From NCBI GenBank assembly GCA_026873275.1, contig JANTUC010000004.1, forward strand, positions 2,170,001 through 2,234,000: 64,000 nt of DNA, read 5' to 3'. Position 1 is the first letter of the stretch; the number at the start of each line of letters is the position of its first letter. The notes beneath the pieces were generated by a model. The model made no database searches, was not told the DNA's origin, and saw only the letters and a list, made by a program, of their open reading frames with translations. This document shows positions 42,872 through 55,696 of the stretch, piece by piece. This DNA is from Pseudopithomyces maydicus. Taxonomy: Eukaryota > Ascomycota > Dothideomycetes > Pleosporales > Didymosphaeriaceae. A program made the translations under genes and the position numbers.

Positions 42872-43816
42872 GCCTCTGTACTGACTGTATCTATACCAAC
42901 TGCCTGCCCATGCCCACACGCGCTGGTCAGGCCACCCCGCCGCTGGCTGCCGGGCGGCGGTGGGCAACGGCCTGTCTGTCCTGTGTCTTGTGTCCTCCAG
43001 ACGCGACGGCCGCCCTGTTTCTGCGCGCGCCGTTCCCGGTCGTCTCGAAAAGTGAGGCTGTTTGGCGGATGCGGCTGCGGCTGCACAGAGAACAACCAGC
43101 CAATCTCGCTTTCGTCACGGCGGCCGGCTAGCCCAAAGCGGGCCCGGAATTCACCAGTCGTCGAGGCCTCTCACGATCCCCTCGCGGCGTGTGACAGCGG
43201 CCGTCGTGGGTCCCGCCAGCTCCTGCGACGCTGCGCTGCGCTGCCTCCACGGCGGAGCAGCGAATGGGTCGCCCGAGTGGGCCGTCGCAGGCCCACCCGC
43301 ACGCTTCACGAAATGCTCGACGTCGCGCAACGGCCACGAGGGCACCGGCGCCGTCATCCCAGTGGCGATCCGCCTCCGCGCTGCTGCGTTATCGAAAGCA
43401 CGGCCGCATCGTCGTGTCCTTTAAACAGGACGCAAGGGCCGGCTGCCTTGATGTGAGAACCCGAGCCGTCCGTCTACACCGACACACTGCATATAACCAA
43501 ACCATCACAGGAACAAGCGAGTCAGCCCGGACGGCACCAACCCTCGCTCCTAGAATTAACATCCTCTCTCCTGTTCTCTCTTGCTCTGACTCTGTCTGCG
43601 GCTTTGCTCTGAGCAGCAAAGCCTTTTTCCCATCCCCGAAGCTCTCTTGCAGAACTTCCTTCCGCAACCGTCCTGTATCTTTCTTTCACACCGCTTGTCC
43701 GCCTCGACCATGATCACGGCATTCAAGCCCTAATCCTGTGCTTCACTTTCCTGCGCATGTCAAAGGTACACCTGCCCGTCACTGTGAGACCGACCATATT
43801 GCCGCGTATCGCAGCT

Positions 43817-43834
43817 TGTCTGTCTGTCTGTCTG
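43817..43834. repeat. TGTC tetranucleotide run
   Basis: Four to five TGTC units in the pyrimidine-rich region 240 bp before the SOK1-like start. Confidence 0.7.
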
Positions 43835-44069
43835 ACTCGGCCCGCCTTGCACACACACTGCTGCCGCTATCCGACCGCTCAGTCAAACGGCTCGCGAACA
43901 CGTCTCGATTGTCTCCTCGCAAACCGCGTGCACTCTTGTATCGTTTGGCGGCTGACACCCTCGCAGTTGACTTGCTTTTCCTCGCCCTTGGCTTTCCAAG
44001 CATATCAACTCTCCTACCCTGCACCCTTTCCAACTCCCTCCCTGACCCAACACTGGTCCTTGCAGGTCC

Positions 44070-46210
44070 ATGAAGACTCGTCCATCCAGAAAAAACTGTA
44101 ACAGTCTCCGTCGTCGCGACGCTATGAACGCGCGGACTCCGACCGGAAGTAGGGCAGCTGATCCCTTCCTGCCGCTGCCCACATCTGACATGGATGGCGC
44201 ACCCGTCCGCATGCCGGCTAATGGCTCTCAGTGGGACGGGGCTGTTGTGAGTACAGAGCTGGTTACATGCGAAAGCCGGAGAACGCCATCCCACCATGAA
44301 TACCAACGCCCTCGGAGCCTTTCTTGCGTTGAAAGAGATATCTCAAAAGAGCTCGAGGGGGTTCTCAAGGATCAAGTCAAGAACTTGTCTGAGTACAACA
44401 AAGACATCTCACCTGAAGAATCTATGGATCCCGAAGAACTAGCAGACGCATTCAGACACGCAGCAGACCTACCACCCATCACAAAACAGTCACTGAGCGA
44501 ACTCGACATACAAAACATTATCAGCAACACCAAACTACGTCACGATGTTAACTTCGATCGAGATTTAAGCTTCCGGCCAAATAACGAGGGCCCCAAAGGA
44601 CATCAAAAAAACCACCACGCTCGAAGATACTGGTTAGCCTTGCGAGCAGAGTTGCACCTGTACACCCGCTTATTCCAAGGTACACCACCGCTACGACACG
44701 TGGAGCCATCCGTATACTTCCAACACGCACAAAGGAGAATACCGAAATTGTTCGACACAATACACACCATCTTGAAGAGTTTGGTACCCGAAAGAGACCA
44801 TGCAAGAGTAGATGAGCATCTAGATGTACGGATGCTGATGCAAGAGATTGAAAGAGGTGTATGTGATATGGTAGCATTGGTGGAATGGACTGCACGCTTG
44901 TTGAAAGAACATTGCGCTCCGATGCGGGACTGCGATGTCGACAGGATGGTTCAACTCATGCGAGAAGGAGCGACCAACTCCGATATGGGGAAAATCATCT
45001 CTAGCCTGTCCCACCTGCTGGCAATGCTGGAAACCATGAAACTTGTATGTGTCGTCCGCTGCTTATCCACCTCACCAGCTGACAAGATCAGGATGTTGCC
45101 AACCACCAAATACGCAACCTCAAACCACTACTCATCGAGGACACCGTCAACTATGAAAAGCACTACCACCTAGACAGGATAGTGAAGCAGCGAGCAAAGG
45201 TTGACGTTCCTGCAGCTCAACGATGGTGGGCAAGAGTTAATATGAACATTCCGCTTCAGCGTACAACCACAAACAGAGATGTTGCTCGCACGACATTCGC
45301 ACGCGCAGTCACCTGCAGCTTATTCCCTCACAACAGGCGCCATGAGCTTCCGGATACTTTCTACCTAGACTCCGACAGACTGCGCTGTTTGAGGTTGGAG
45401 ATTGAGGACCTGGTACATTACGAGATGTGCTTCACTATGCTCAACGAAGTGCGGAAAGAATTGGGTCACCTCACGACGATTTCAAATACGATGAAGACCC
45501 GTGTACGCTCCTCTCTGGCTGCAATTCTGGGGGAGTTTATGGGTCACGGTTACCAAGCCTGGATGTACAACTCGGAATCCATTTCCCTCGAAATATATCG
45601 GCAGGCACACAGCATTGCAGGTCAATCTCCTGTCTTAGACCACCGTACCTTGCAGGGCTGGAACGAGCGTCTGCGCTCGATATTCCAATACTCTTTCGTA
45701 TCTCATGCGGCCGCCCTGGAAGGCGATCTCCTCCCGCAAGTCCTTAGCTGTATGGAGAAGCACCATAATTCCTCCCCAACGGAGCTCTACAACAGCCTTG
45801 TCGCCACCCCGGCACCGAGTTCGACACCCTCCTTCATTTCGTTACCACCCACCATTGATACGTTTTCCTTCTCCAACAACACACCTCAGGATAGACTGAG
45901 CGAACTTTCTAAACGCATTTCACACATCGTCCTTCTACACTGGCGCATCTGGGCTCCCATCACATACGTTCAGGATGACGCAACACCTACCGCCTCGCAC
46001 CCATCCACTCCGCTAAACTCACAAAACTTCCCTCCGCCGACAACCGCACCACCCGCACACACCGCGTCTCCGCCGCCACCCGCCCCGATGTGTCCCATGT
46101 CAGCACCCGAGCACGACGTGCAAGTCGTCAACGTAATGAAGACGGGCGAGCCGCCGGATTCCGGCTCCGGATACGAGAGTAGCATGTCTGAGGAGACGAG
46201 GTTGCCTTGA
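44070..46210 (+). CDS. SOK1: SOK1/TCP11-family protein
   Basis: A 697-aa protein from exons 44070-45044 and 45092-46210 (phase 0, intron 47 nt, GTATGT...ATCAG). The conserved TCP11 core runs from about residue 90 to 610, including HARRYWLALRAELHLYTRLF, REGATNSDMGKIISSLSHLL, VDVPAAQRWW and LVHYEMCFTMLNEVRKELG. The fungal prototype Sok1 was found as a suppressor of protein kinase A loss in yeast. TCP11 proteins act in cAMP/PKA-linked processes, but the molecular activity is unknown. The C-terminal 100 residues are Pro/Thr/Ser-rich and end near SGYESSMSEE. The N-terminal 90 residues are variable, and the start could instead be Met19 (44124). No signal or membrane segment. Confidence 0.85.
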
Positions 46211-46652
46211 ATATGATTTTGATTTTGTAGTATACCCCATGGTTTTGTTTAGAAATTGGGGTCTCGGAAACTTTTTTTTTGTTGGCTTTTTCTTTTCTTC
46301 TAAAACGCATCTTTGGTTGCATATGCATAGCGACGTGTTCATGGTTCAACAATTCGGCGTATAATCGAATCGAATCGAATGGGTTCGAATGGAATTTTTT
46401 GTAGTAAAAATGCGGGAGGGTGAAGTAGGGGGTGTGATAAGAATATCAAAAATAAAATTCAAATAAAATTCAAACATTTAATTCACTATGTTTCTCGATG
46501 TGGTGAATGCAGAGAATGGCGACTGAGGTGACTGAGATTGAATGATTCTTATCAAGAAGCTGACTCTTTGAGTACAGAATACTACCCAGCAACGAGCTGT
46601 CCCCAGAAGTATCACAAAGAACGAATCACGAAATTTACAGGAATCCTACCTC
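46211..46652. other. Convergent 3' spacer with TCGAA run
   Basis: 442 bp between the SOK1-like (+) and P450 (-) genes. It contains a TCGAA pentamer run at 46365-46380 and an AT-rich stretch at 46440-46490. Confidence 0.6.
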
Positions 46653-48421
46653 TTATCCACCAACACGCCTCTTGAATTGCACCATCGGGCCATCCCGCGC
46701 CGCAATGAAAGAATCACGTATCTGATACACGCCTCCACCTTCACACCCTGGTGCCCTTCGCACCTCAAACCGGTGAAGTGTCCGAGCAACAGCCAGCAAC
46801 AGTTCCAAAATAGCCATGTTCTGCCCCGGACAACTCCCTGGTCCCTGGGCGAAAGGGTGAAAATTGGCACGGAGGACTTGGACATCTTCCCGCGTCACTC
46901 CCGTCTTCTCATCGGGTATCCACCGTTCAGGTCTGAAGACCTCCGCGTCGCCGTACACTTCGTCGTTGTAGCCAGCTACCCAGTTCGAAGACGCTACGAT
47001 CGTGTCTTGGGGGTAGTACTCGTTGTCTATGATTGCGCCGCCGGGCAAAACTTTTCTGGGGAGATCGCTGGGTAGGCTGGGGCTTAGGCGCATTGTCTCA
47101 TCGATGCAGGCTCTGAGGTACACGCAGGACAGTAACTGTGGTCCACTAGTGATTTCATCGGGCGAAGAGAACTTTGAAAGAACCTCCTGAACGACTCTCT
47201 TGTACGGGGCTGAGTTGCACGTCAAGTAGAATATGGTAGCTGCAAGCGCCATGGCAGCCGTATCGCTCCCGGCTATGATGAACGTGTGCGCTTCGCCGCC
47301 AAGCTCGTGATCTGTAAAGGCAGGTGTTCCGTCCTCGTTCTTCGCGTTCTTGAGAAACCAGAACATGTCTTGTCGTTGGCCTTCCTTGAACTTTTCGGTT
47401 TCGTGAAGCTGCAGGCGTTGTGCTATGTAGTTTTGCACCCAGCCTTTGTATTCTTTGGCCTCCTTAGGGGCAATTCCGTTAAGGATGTGATCAAGACCGC
47501 GAGGCTTTAGCCAGATGATCAAATTGAGCATCGGGGATCTTGTGAGCTTTTGGATGAATCAGCATCTTTGACCTTTTAGATTCGAGCTGTACATACTCGG
47601 TACATGAATTGCAGGTGTTGGCTCATCAGATGCGGTATCTCCTTCCGCGAGTTATCACCCGGTTCTTTGATACGAAAATCAGCGTCAAAGGAAAGATCTC
47701 CCATGATATCGAACACGAGCGCATCTGCGAGTTTGGCGAAGTTTCTAGGGTGGGACCAGTCGCTGTCCGCTACGAGCAGCTCATTCCATCGGTCAATGTG
47801 CTTAATTATAAAAGGCTCTGCTGCTCGAAGGGACTGTTCTGTGAAGACTTGGTTCAATAATTTGCGTAGCCTGGCGTGTTCCTTTTTATCTGTCGTCAAG
47901 AACGTGCTCTGCTCTGTTGACCATACCTTCCATCCTTCGTAATATGGCGCTCTTTGCACGTTGCTCTTCACATTGTAGATATCTCGATAAGCATTCTAAA
48001 TTGAGTAACATATGTCAATGCGAGCGTTGGACGATATGGGAAAAGTTCGCCACCTACGGGGTCCCGGAACACCACAGCATTCGGAGCTATGCGTACTCTT
48101 GGTCCTGGCGATATCAGGGACTATGAGCTATGTTTTTTTCTTGGGTTCTTGCTAGCATACCGTACTTCTGGTGCAACTTGATCAGCCACAGGTGGCGATG
48201 ACCAGTAATTGTGTAGTACCAAGAGGGTATATGAGAAACACGAGCTAGCAAAGGTCCAGGGACATTAGAGAGCGGGTGGAAAAGCAAGTTGTAAATGTCC
48301 AATAGAACAGCCCGTGATCCTGTTAGCTTTGTACTTCCTGGCGATGACAGGGTTAACGAACGGCGAGTGTCAAAAGCAAGGTAACCGCAACCACAGACGT
48401 GGTGTCAGCATAATCGAACAT
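46653..48421 (-). CDS. Cytochrome P450 monooxygenase
   Basis: A 520-aa microsomal P450 from five exons: 48421-48358, 48319-48161, 48104-48058, 47995-47597 and 47546-46653 (1563 nt, phases consistent). It begins with a short membrane anchor (TTSVVAVTLLLTLA) and the proline-rich hinge HPLSNVPGPLLA. Further landmarks are VRIAPNAVVFRDP, the sequence YNVKSNVQRAPYYEGW, the I-helix AGSDTAAMA (A-G-x-D-T), E-x-x-R in DETMR, PERW and the haem-binding FAQGPGSCPG with Cys462. The layout fits the fungal isotrichodermin-C15-hydroxylase-like clans (CYP65-type). The first intron would be only 38 nt with a GTTAAC donor, so the first exon is the least certain part. No backbone synthase gene is nearby, so the substrate is unknown. 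Confidence 0.9.
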
Positions 48422-48689
48422 GATCTCAGCGGAAGTAAATATGTCAACAAGATTCAAAGAGAGGAGATCTCAGATGGTGGAAGAACGGACAATAAAGTGG
48501 GGTAATCCAAGCCCATGGCATGGCTTGCATGGTCCCGCAAGGCTGGTGGTCGACCAGGGTTATGGTTGGTCAAGATTTTGTTTTTACACTTAGTATGCAA
48601 CCAACGAAGTGTATCAATTATGTATATCGCCTTGGATTCTTTATTTGATTTAGATATAACCGAAACGCCTATATCAATATATGCAAGCT

Positions 48690-50817
48690 TCACACTATGG
48701 TTAGTGTCGATGCGCGATCTTGATTCAAAATCACTCTGTTCGAGTTCTCGCCATAATGTGACAGCCCAAAGTATTCTAAATGGTCGAGATCATCGACAAC
48801 AAATCGCCCGATGCGTCTGTAAACGTTCTCGCCAGGCCCGTTCTCTAATATCATGCCTTCCAAGATGATGATTGTGGTACCAATTGGATTTTTGGTTTCA
48901 CTCTTCGTGTCGTCCACCTTTTGTCGCAACGTGGACCTAATGGGAAGCAAGTGTATGTTGCTTCCTGCTGGGAATATTACTTCGGTTGTATCTGATAAAA
49001 CAAATACCCTGGATGGAAAACCATGAATTCTGATGGGTGTCGCAGCTGCGTTTGATCCAAAGCTGTCCAATCCTTCCTCAACTATTGCATGTGTCAAGCA
49101 CCCTTGCATCTGTATATGGCCTTCTACTTTGTCCCATTTGCTAGAAGAACCGGGAGACTTAACTCTTGCGTCAATTATCTTAATCAAGTCGTCATCCCGA
49201 GGCAGATTGAGTGGTTGAGCCAGGACAGATGAATCTACGGCTGCCCATGACCATGATGGTGCCCGAAAGTCCGGTGGTCGAGCAAGCGGGTTGAGAACGA
49301 CCCAATTTAGACCTTCCACGAGTCTTGATCGCCAAAGTCCGGCCAAATAATCATCTCCCGTATGTCTTTCAAACATCTTCGCTATGCCTTCTAAAGCAAT
49401 CAAGCGGTCGTGTGGGCAAGTAAATGTGCACCTTGAATATGCTTTCAAGATATGCATCCACTGATTGTATACGCCCACACCCATTGCCTTGCTCTCGCTA
49501 TCTTCTTCGACAGACTGATTTTTAGCACCAGTCTCGGATTGGAAGAAGGCGTACAATGTTTTGAGCCCATGAGAACCGTCTATTTCCGTCGGATACGGCG
49601 ACCACGTTGGCCATGTCTCGCACTTGCTCATCTCAAAGCACTCCCATGCGATTTGATGATTCGAGAAATGGAGTATTCTTGGTGACAGCACCCGCTCTTG
49701 GAATACCCATCCGCGATCTGCCAACGGACCATGTGTAAGCCTATTCATAAAGAACTGGTCCCATAACTCGAATCTCGTAGGGCCCGAGCTGGGGAGGTCG
49801 ACGTTGACATAGCCTGGCTCAACATCTTCTAGTGTGCGGGTGCGGAACAGTCCACCATCAGGGCCTTCCGACGCAGAGGCAGCGATATTACAGGACGAAT
49901 TCGCGTATACGTCGTGCATAAGAACTGATTCTCGCGCCCAGTCCTCTGGGGAGTCTTGTATTATGCACAAAGAATCGATCCAAAGATACCTAATAGAGAA
50001 GTTCCGTGCTAGAGCTATGGTATCTCTGAAAGTTTTGGGAAGTTTCGATATTGGAGTTCCATGGCGATAAACATCTATATTGGAGTTTAATAGTAGCACA
50101 TCAGGATCCTGAGCCCACCTGTAACTCAAGGTGAGATAATCAGGGGTCCCTACAATGTCTTCTGAGCGAAGAACAAGTTTCCAAATATCCCCGCCATCGG
50201 TGCATACGTCAATCAATCGAGTAGGAACATAGCGCTCGCTTGGTATGAGCTTCTTGCAAGTGTCGTGGGTCGTTCGACACACTTGGTACCACTCATATGC
50301 TTGCTGGTGCACTGTTGCTGAAGCTGTGCTATCTTCATGATTTTCTTGGGCTATTATAGATTCATTCTCTGTAGAGTTTTGCTTTAGCACTAGTCGTTTC
50401 GTGGTATTCATCGCTTAAGTAACAGTAGGCCTACGTACCATTTGACCACTTTGTTAAGCAAAAAACGTTCCCTCGATAATTAAGATCACCCATATCCAGT
50501 TCGCGAAGACTAATTTCCATATACACAAATCCCCAATATATGGCACCATACCACTCTGGAGCCCATGGACGACGGGACAAGGAGCACTTCAGAGGCGACC
50601 AGCGTACGGAACCAGTCTTCCAGCCGTCCAGGACCTCCCTGCGTATTGAGTTCCAGTATTGAGCACAAACAAAGCAGTTCTGGAGAGCAGCTTGTTGGAA
50701 ATTTGCAAAGGTTCTATGGTGGGCATGGCTTTTATAGAGTTTACTTTCGAGAACGTCCTCCAAGTCCGATTGTAGAGTATCGAGGCATGCACTGCAGAGC
50801 TTCCGGGGTACGGACAT
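48690..50817 (-). CDS. HET-domain (heterokaryon incompatibility type) protein
   Basis: A 692-aa protein from exons 50817-50439 and 50390(acceptor)/50389-48690 (2079 nt, phases consistent; intron 49 nt, GTACGT...GACTAG). The HET domain spans about residues 211-360, starting YLTLSYRW and including TFRDTIALARNFSIRYLWIDSLCIIQD and MHDVYANSSCNIAA. RGWVFQERVLSPRILHF follows, as is usual in the family. The N-terminus has Cys pairs typical of this class (CSACL and CFVC). By family knowledge HET domains trigger cell death or growth arrest on non-self recognition and contain a TIR-like fold. No partner domain is fused. The ATG at 50817 (MSVPRKLCSAC) was chosen over an upstream GTG. Confidence 0.92.
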
Positions 50818-51722
50818 CGCGTATCGAGTTCTGTCTAGGAAATGTATGTACCCAGGAAGATTGTAGAGGAGAGGTGCTTGCAGAAAGAAGCGTCTATTGG
50901 GGAAAACGTGATTTGGAGGGTTCCCAGGTTGGCGCTCCGCCACAACCTACTCTTGTTTTGTCAGATTTAAGCGACCTTATCGCCTGTCTCATGTAACCTG
51001 TTCTCTGCCATTGCGAGGCACACAGTTCGTAGTGTTGACTTTAAACATCGATCTAGTCCTACACAAATATTTGTAGGGTTAAGATAAGACAGTGGTTTGT
51101 AGCTTCCACACGTGTCTTGGTTGGAATCTAGTTTGATACAAGTTCGGGTCTTTACGCAGGCTAAGCCCGGGCAACGAGGATTTGGATATAACTGTAGGTA
51201 GGCTACAGCCCATGCAGGAGTAAATGCTGGACGAGTCTTGTGTCTTTTGATCATCTTTGCAATGAGTTGAGTCTTACCACGTGCGCTGATACCATTTGTC
51301 GCGAAGCGGGCTAAAGTTAGAGCGAAACGTCATCCAACAACTCGTCGATATATCGCCCACAACATAAACACACACACACATAGACTATGTCCCAAGTCGC
51401 AACGCCAGAAGAAGCCGGTCTGCACGAAATCGAGTGATGCTAGGCTTTTTGAACCAAGTAAGGGAGCGGGTACTTGACCCATCTGACAAGTGTCGTGCGG
51501 CTGCCTGCCACATTCGGGCTGAGTGGCCAAGGATCGCCTGGGGCGAGATTCGTTCGGCGCCTACTCGTCGCTTCCCGACGGCCAAAATTCACCATGGCGC
51601 AATTTAGTCATCATCCGAGCCTGGGAGTCAAGTGCAGGAGCTGTGCCCCTCCGCGGGCACTCAGGTGCTGTTGTTCGTGACTTCCTACCCTACTCTTGTT
51701 CCTGTCACTTCGATGCATCATC
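50818..51722. other. Divergent spacer, HET (-) and transporter (+)
   Basis: 905 bp with no convincing gene. It contains a CA-type run near 51366-51380. Confidence 0.5.
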
Positions 51723-53315
51723 ATGAGTGATCCGCCACCCAAGGTTCTGCCTGGTAACGCCCACCAGGATAACTCTAAATATGTAGAGTCGGCTGTCGAT
51801 GGTTTGGAGGAAGTGTCCGTTAAAGCCGGCGGGACAAAGCCGGAGGATTCCTTGTCCGCCACCTTTACTGGAGGTATTCGTGCGCCTTCACCAAATCCCT
51901 CCCTGGTTTCAGTCGAGGATTTAGGGCGTCTGGGTCGTAGGGACGACCGTCTTGGTGTACATCATGGCTCGAGGCATGCTTCGAGATCACCTGCGCCCCG
52001 TGTGAGGACGCTAAAAGAAAAGGTCAAAGTCGTCTGGAAAGAGAATCTTGGGCTCGTGCTTGTACTATTCTCACAGTTTTTCGGCACCCTCATGAACGTT
52101 ACAACCCGTAAACTAGAAATAGAAGGGAATAATGGCAAAGGATATCATCCTTTTCAGATACTGTTCGCACGCATGAGTATAACAGTTGTCTGCTCGAGTT
52201 GGTACATGTGGCGGAGCAAAACCAAAGACTTTCCACTTGGAATGAAGGAAGTTCGAGCTTTGCTTGTTGCTAGAGGGCTCTTCGGCTTCTTCGGTGTCTT
52301 TGGGATGTACTGTGAGTGTTTCTCTTCCCCCGTTTCTCTCGAGAAACTAGGCTATTCAGTGTCTAGCTAATTGCAAAATAATGAATACATATCGAGTATT
52401 CCATTACATGTCGCATCAGATTCATACTAACCAATCACAGATTCACTGCTCTATCTCCCACTGGCAGACGCCACTGTCATTACTTTCCTTGCTCCCTCCT
52501 TAGCATGTTGGGCCTGTTCCTATCTGATCAACGAGCCGTTTACACGCATGGAGCAAATCGCAGCTTATATATCACTCTTTGGTGTCGTTCTCATCGCCCG
52601 CCCCGTATCTCTCTTTGCGTCTCTGTCACACCATGGCGATGCGGTGCCTCCTGCCGGTGGAGATGCAGACGCAAAAGACGCATCCAACAAGAGCACAGTC
52701 GTTGACGCACATCGCTTCGCATCAGCTTACGACGATGTTACACCAGCACAGCGGGCAACAGCCGTAGGCATAGCTATGCTTGGCGTGATAGGTGCTGCTG
52801 GAGCGTACACAACGATCAGATGGATAGGAAAGCGAGCCCATCCATTGATATCAGTCAACTATTTCGCGACCTGGTGCACTCTGGTTAGCATAGTGATGAT
52901 GCTTGTATTGCCTGAGGTTGGATTTCTGCTTCCACAAAGCTGGGTCGACTTTGCATACCTCATCTTCCTGGGGATATGCGGCTTCATCATGCAATTTCTT
53001 CTTGCGGCTGGCCTGCAATACGAGAAGTCCTCTAGAGCCACCAACATGGTGTATGTTCAGATGCTATTCGCTCTGACATTCGACAAGCTTGTCTTCGGAA
53101 CTACACCCAGTGCACTATCCATCATTGGCTCATCGCTCATTTTGGGTTCGGCAATATATGTTGCCACTCATAAAGAAGCCCCAAAGAAAGCAGAAATTAG
53201 ACAAGAGAGAGGAGATGGGGAAGAAGGAAGAAACTTGCTGATGGAAATGGATGCTGAACGTGAAAGGGCAGCTTACGACAACGACAATGAAATACAAATG
53301 AGGACATTGAGATGA
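51723..53315 (+). CDS. EamA/DMT-superfamily membrane transporter
   Basis: A 487-aa protein from exons 51723-52311 and 52441-53315 (phases consistent; intron 129 nt, GTGAGT...ATCACAG). After a polar about 100-residue N-terminus, ten hydrophobic segments are visible as two EamA repeats: LGLVLVLFSQFFGTLMN to LYLPLADATVITFLAPSLAC, and TAVGIAMLGVIGAAGAYTTI to SALSIIGSSLILGSAIYVA. The A-D-A-T-V-I-T-F-L-x-P element is typical of SLC35-like members of the drug/metabolite transporter superfamily. The substrate is unknown. Hydrophilic C-terminal tail, probably cytosolic. Confidence 0.9.
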
Positions 53316-54161
53316 TGGGTTGATAAATTGGGCAGGACAACCAAGGCGCATTAGAGGTTGAATTACGCATATATAACGCAATTTTCAATTAAGAGCAGCT
53401 TCATCTACTATTATTCTTATTATTCCACATGGAAACTAGGGTCTCGCTGCTCTCTATAGATAATGCTCTGCTTCGAGAGGCGCAATTGGCGCAAGGTCGC
53501 CATAGCACTAACTGCAACACCACGGGAACGCGCATCCCTCTACAGCTAGTCCTCATCCCTGCTCATGCTCCATAGGCGAGGTTCAGATCTTTCGTGCAGT
53601 ATATATACATTATAATTATACAAAAACCGAAGTTGTTGCATCCTCAACCCGAAGTTCTTTAGTTCCAACCTACCCAAATAGGCAATTTTCGCTCCGGAGA
53701 AACGAAATCCATCGAACGTAGCGGGCTTGTCGCCCTTCCACGGTTCCTCAAAACGGCCAATCGAAAGCGGCGAGCTTGACTATTTAAGGAAAGATGTAAG
53801 AAGGCAGCGAATCAGAGGGCGGGCGTGAGGTGAGGGCATTAGTTGGAAGTGGGCAAGGGCGACGGGCAAGCTGACAAGTATCTATGTGTTTGAAGGGCGA
53901 GGGTAAAACTGACATAGTCTGGGCATGCCGTTGGTGATGAGCTGATTATGCGGGAGCGGCTGGCGAACCAGTGGGATAGGGCTTGGGAGGCACGGAGATA
54001 CGGTTACGCTATACATGCACGCGGGAACTAGTAGCAATGGGCTGAATAGGGTATATCTCTCTACGAGGCAAAAACACATCCTACATCGCACTAGACCATC
54101 CATTCCAGCTCGTTCATGACTTAACCAAGATAGTAAATCTCTTCTGTAGATGAAACAGTAC
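53316..54161. other. Convergent 3' spacer, 846 bp
   Basis: Located between the transporter (+) and GCD7 (-). It has an AT-rich patch near 53600-53625. No gene recognised. Confidence 0.5.
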
Positions 54162-55696
54162 TCATAGGGTGATGTCCTCCGTGCGGTAGTGGTCTGCCAC
54201 AATACGGTATAGATATGAAGGCGCATGTCCACCACTATCAAAAGTCAGCTGAAGGTTCCCCAACTGGCCATATGCAAACACTTACAGATTGGTGATGTAG
54301 AGGTCGACGAGATCAGCTGGGACATAATCGTACAGCGGGTTTTCCACGTCGACCTTGTCCACAAACTCGCCATCCTCGTATGGGACGACCCTTCCGGCAT
54401 CTCCATATTCAATGAGCTCGTCAATATCAAATGGGTATACCGGGCTAAGCTTGTAAACACCACTGAGAACCACCACGGGCGTTTGGTGCGCCTTGGCGGC
54501 TTTTGCGATCATGTGTGCTCCCGCAGCAGCAACAAGGCCTCCATTAGCCAGGACGGTGTGGGTTGCAAGAATCACTTTATTCACACGAGACATGATGGCG
54601 AAAACATGAGAGTCTGGGATGACATAGACGGGTATTCCGACAGAGGTGAGTGGCTTCCATGGATCCTCGTCCTGATCCAACCGCGTCTCTCGTTTCCGTC
54701 CAGTGAGCAGAACTCCGTGGGTTGCAGTGTTGTCGTGCGGGTATGTCTCTGCATGCACAACGGTGAACTTTCGCTTTTTCGCAGCGCTGAGGAGGAACTT
54801 CTGTACGGTGGTTGAAGCTGTATGTGTGAGGATGATCTCGTTTGAGTGGATGTGTTCCAGCGCAACACTGGCAATCTGCTCGTCTGACTGCTCCAGCTCG
54901 TCTTGCAGCTCGCGGATACCATCCATGACTTCGCTTTTGAGGTCAATGTTGGTGCTCTTGCTGAGATCTGCCAGTCGCTCCAGATTCAGGCTATGCGCAG
55001 TCTTGCCATCGGGAGACATTTGCCCTGTCGGCGTGCTTGCGTTTGAGTCAGCAGGCTGAGAGAAGAGGCCGAAGAGAGAGTTGACCAAGGGAGCGGAGGA
55101 AGTCGGAGCGTAGGAAGTATGGGAGGTGAGGAGCGGCGGTCTTCTGGAGAGCTCAGAGGAGTCGGACAGGTCGGACGTCATGCTCGCATCCATTGGTTCT
55201 GCTGCGGCGTGTCTTAGCGGGCTAAAGGTCGATATGCTCGAGCTGAGGGGCGGCCTGGTCATGGAGTCGTGCTGCGATGGCGTGTTGTGGCCCGCGTCGC
55301 TCCCAGCATGGCTGTCTCCACCTGTATTGTCGTCCAACACCTCCCGCACCAGGCCCAGCACACGGCGCACTATGTTTCCGACAACCACCTCGCGCGGCTG
55401 GGCTGCCGTGAGCCGGCGGCCGACCTGGCGTATGCGCTCGACGAGCCTCACAGCATCCCGTCCTTTGAACTCGCCGACGACGCGGAGCATCAGCGCGGTG
55501 GTGGCGATGGCGCATGGCCTCGAGTTGCGGATCTGTCTGCGCTTGAGAAGACTGGACAAGGTCAGCGGCTGGGCGGGCGAGGGGGAGGGGCGACTGACGA
55601 TATAAGGTGCTCGACCGAGGGGTCGGCCGGGGTGGTTTTGAGCGACTTGAGAAAGGACATGAGCCCTGGCGCCAGTGGCGCGATGCCTTGGGCCAT
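54162..55696 (-). CDS. GCD7: Translation initiation factor eIF2B subunit beta
   Basis: A 478-aa protein from exons 55696-55599, 55551-54286 and 54234-54162 (1437 nt, phases consistent). It is a regulatory subunit of the eIF2B guanine-nucleotide exchange factor, which recycles eIF2 and senses its phosphorylation. Features: MSFLKSLK near the start, RQVGRRLTAAQPREVVVGNIVRRV in the helical N-terminal region, a disordered Ser/Thr/Pro insert of about 140 residues, then the Rossmann-like eIF2B alpha/beta/delta fold, with ILTHTASTTVQKFL, VIPDSHVFAIMSRVNKVILATHTVLANGG and the C-terminal VENPLYDYVPADLVDLYITN and GHAPSYLYRIVADHY. These are diagnostic of the beta subunit. It is head to head with NEM1, 716 bp apart. 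Confidence 0.95.

Larger units (their letters stand above)
42457..44069. other. Repeat-containing GC-rich upstream region of SOK1-like gene
   Basis: 1.6 kb. The left part is GC-rich with the CTACCCAG repeat and the right part is pyrimidine-rich, with a TGTC run at 43817-43834. Long GC-rich frames (for example 42719-43456 +) exist in several overlapping phases and look like composition effects rather than genes. A long leader for the SOK1-like gene is possible. Confidence 0.5.

Noticed and set aside
42719..43456. 245-codon plus-strand frame
   Set aside because: GC-rich region with several overlapping long frames on both strands, a repeat inside it and low-complexity product. Best explained by base composition.
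46365..46390. TCGAA run with TTCGAA-like T-loop strings
   Set aside because: Simple pentamer repeat, no tRNA arms.
46653..53315. P450, HET and transporter genes considered as a secondary-metabolite cluster
   Set aside because: No PKS, NRPS, terpene cyclase or cluster-type transcription factor within the window, and the EamA transporter is a housekeeping type.
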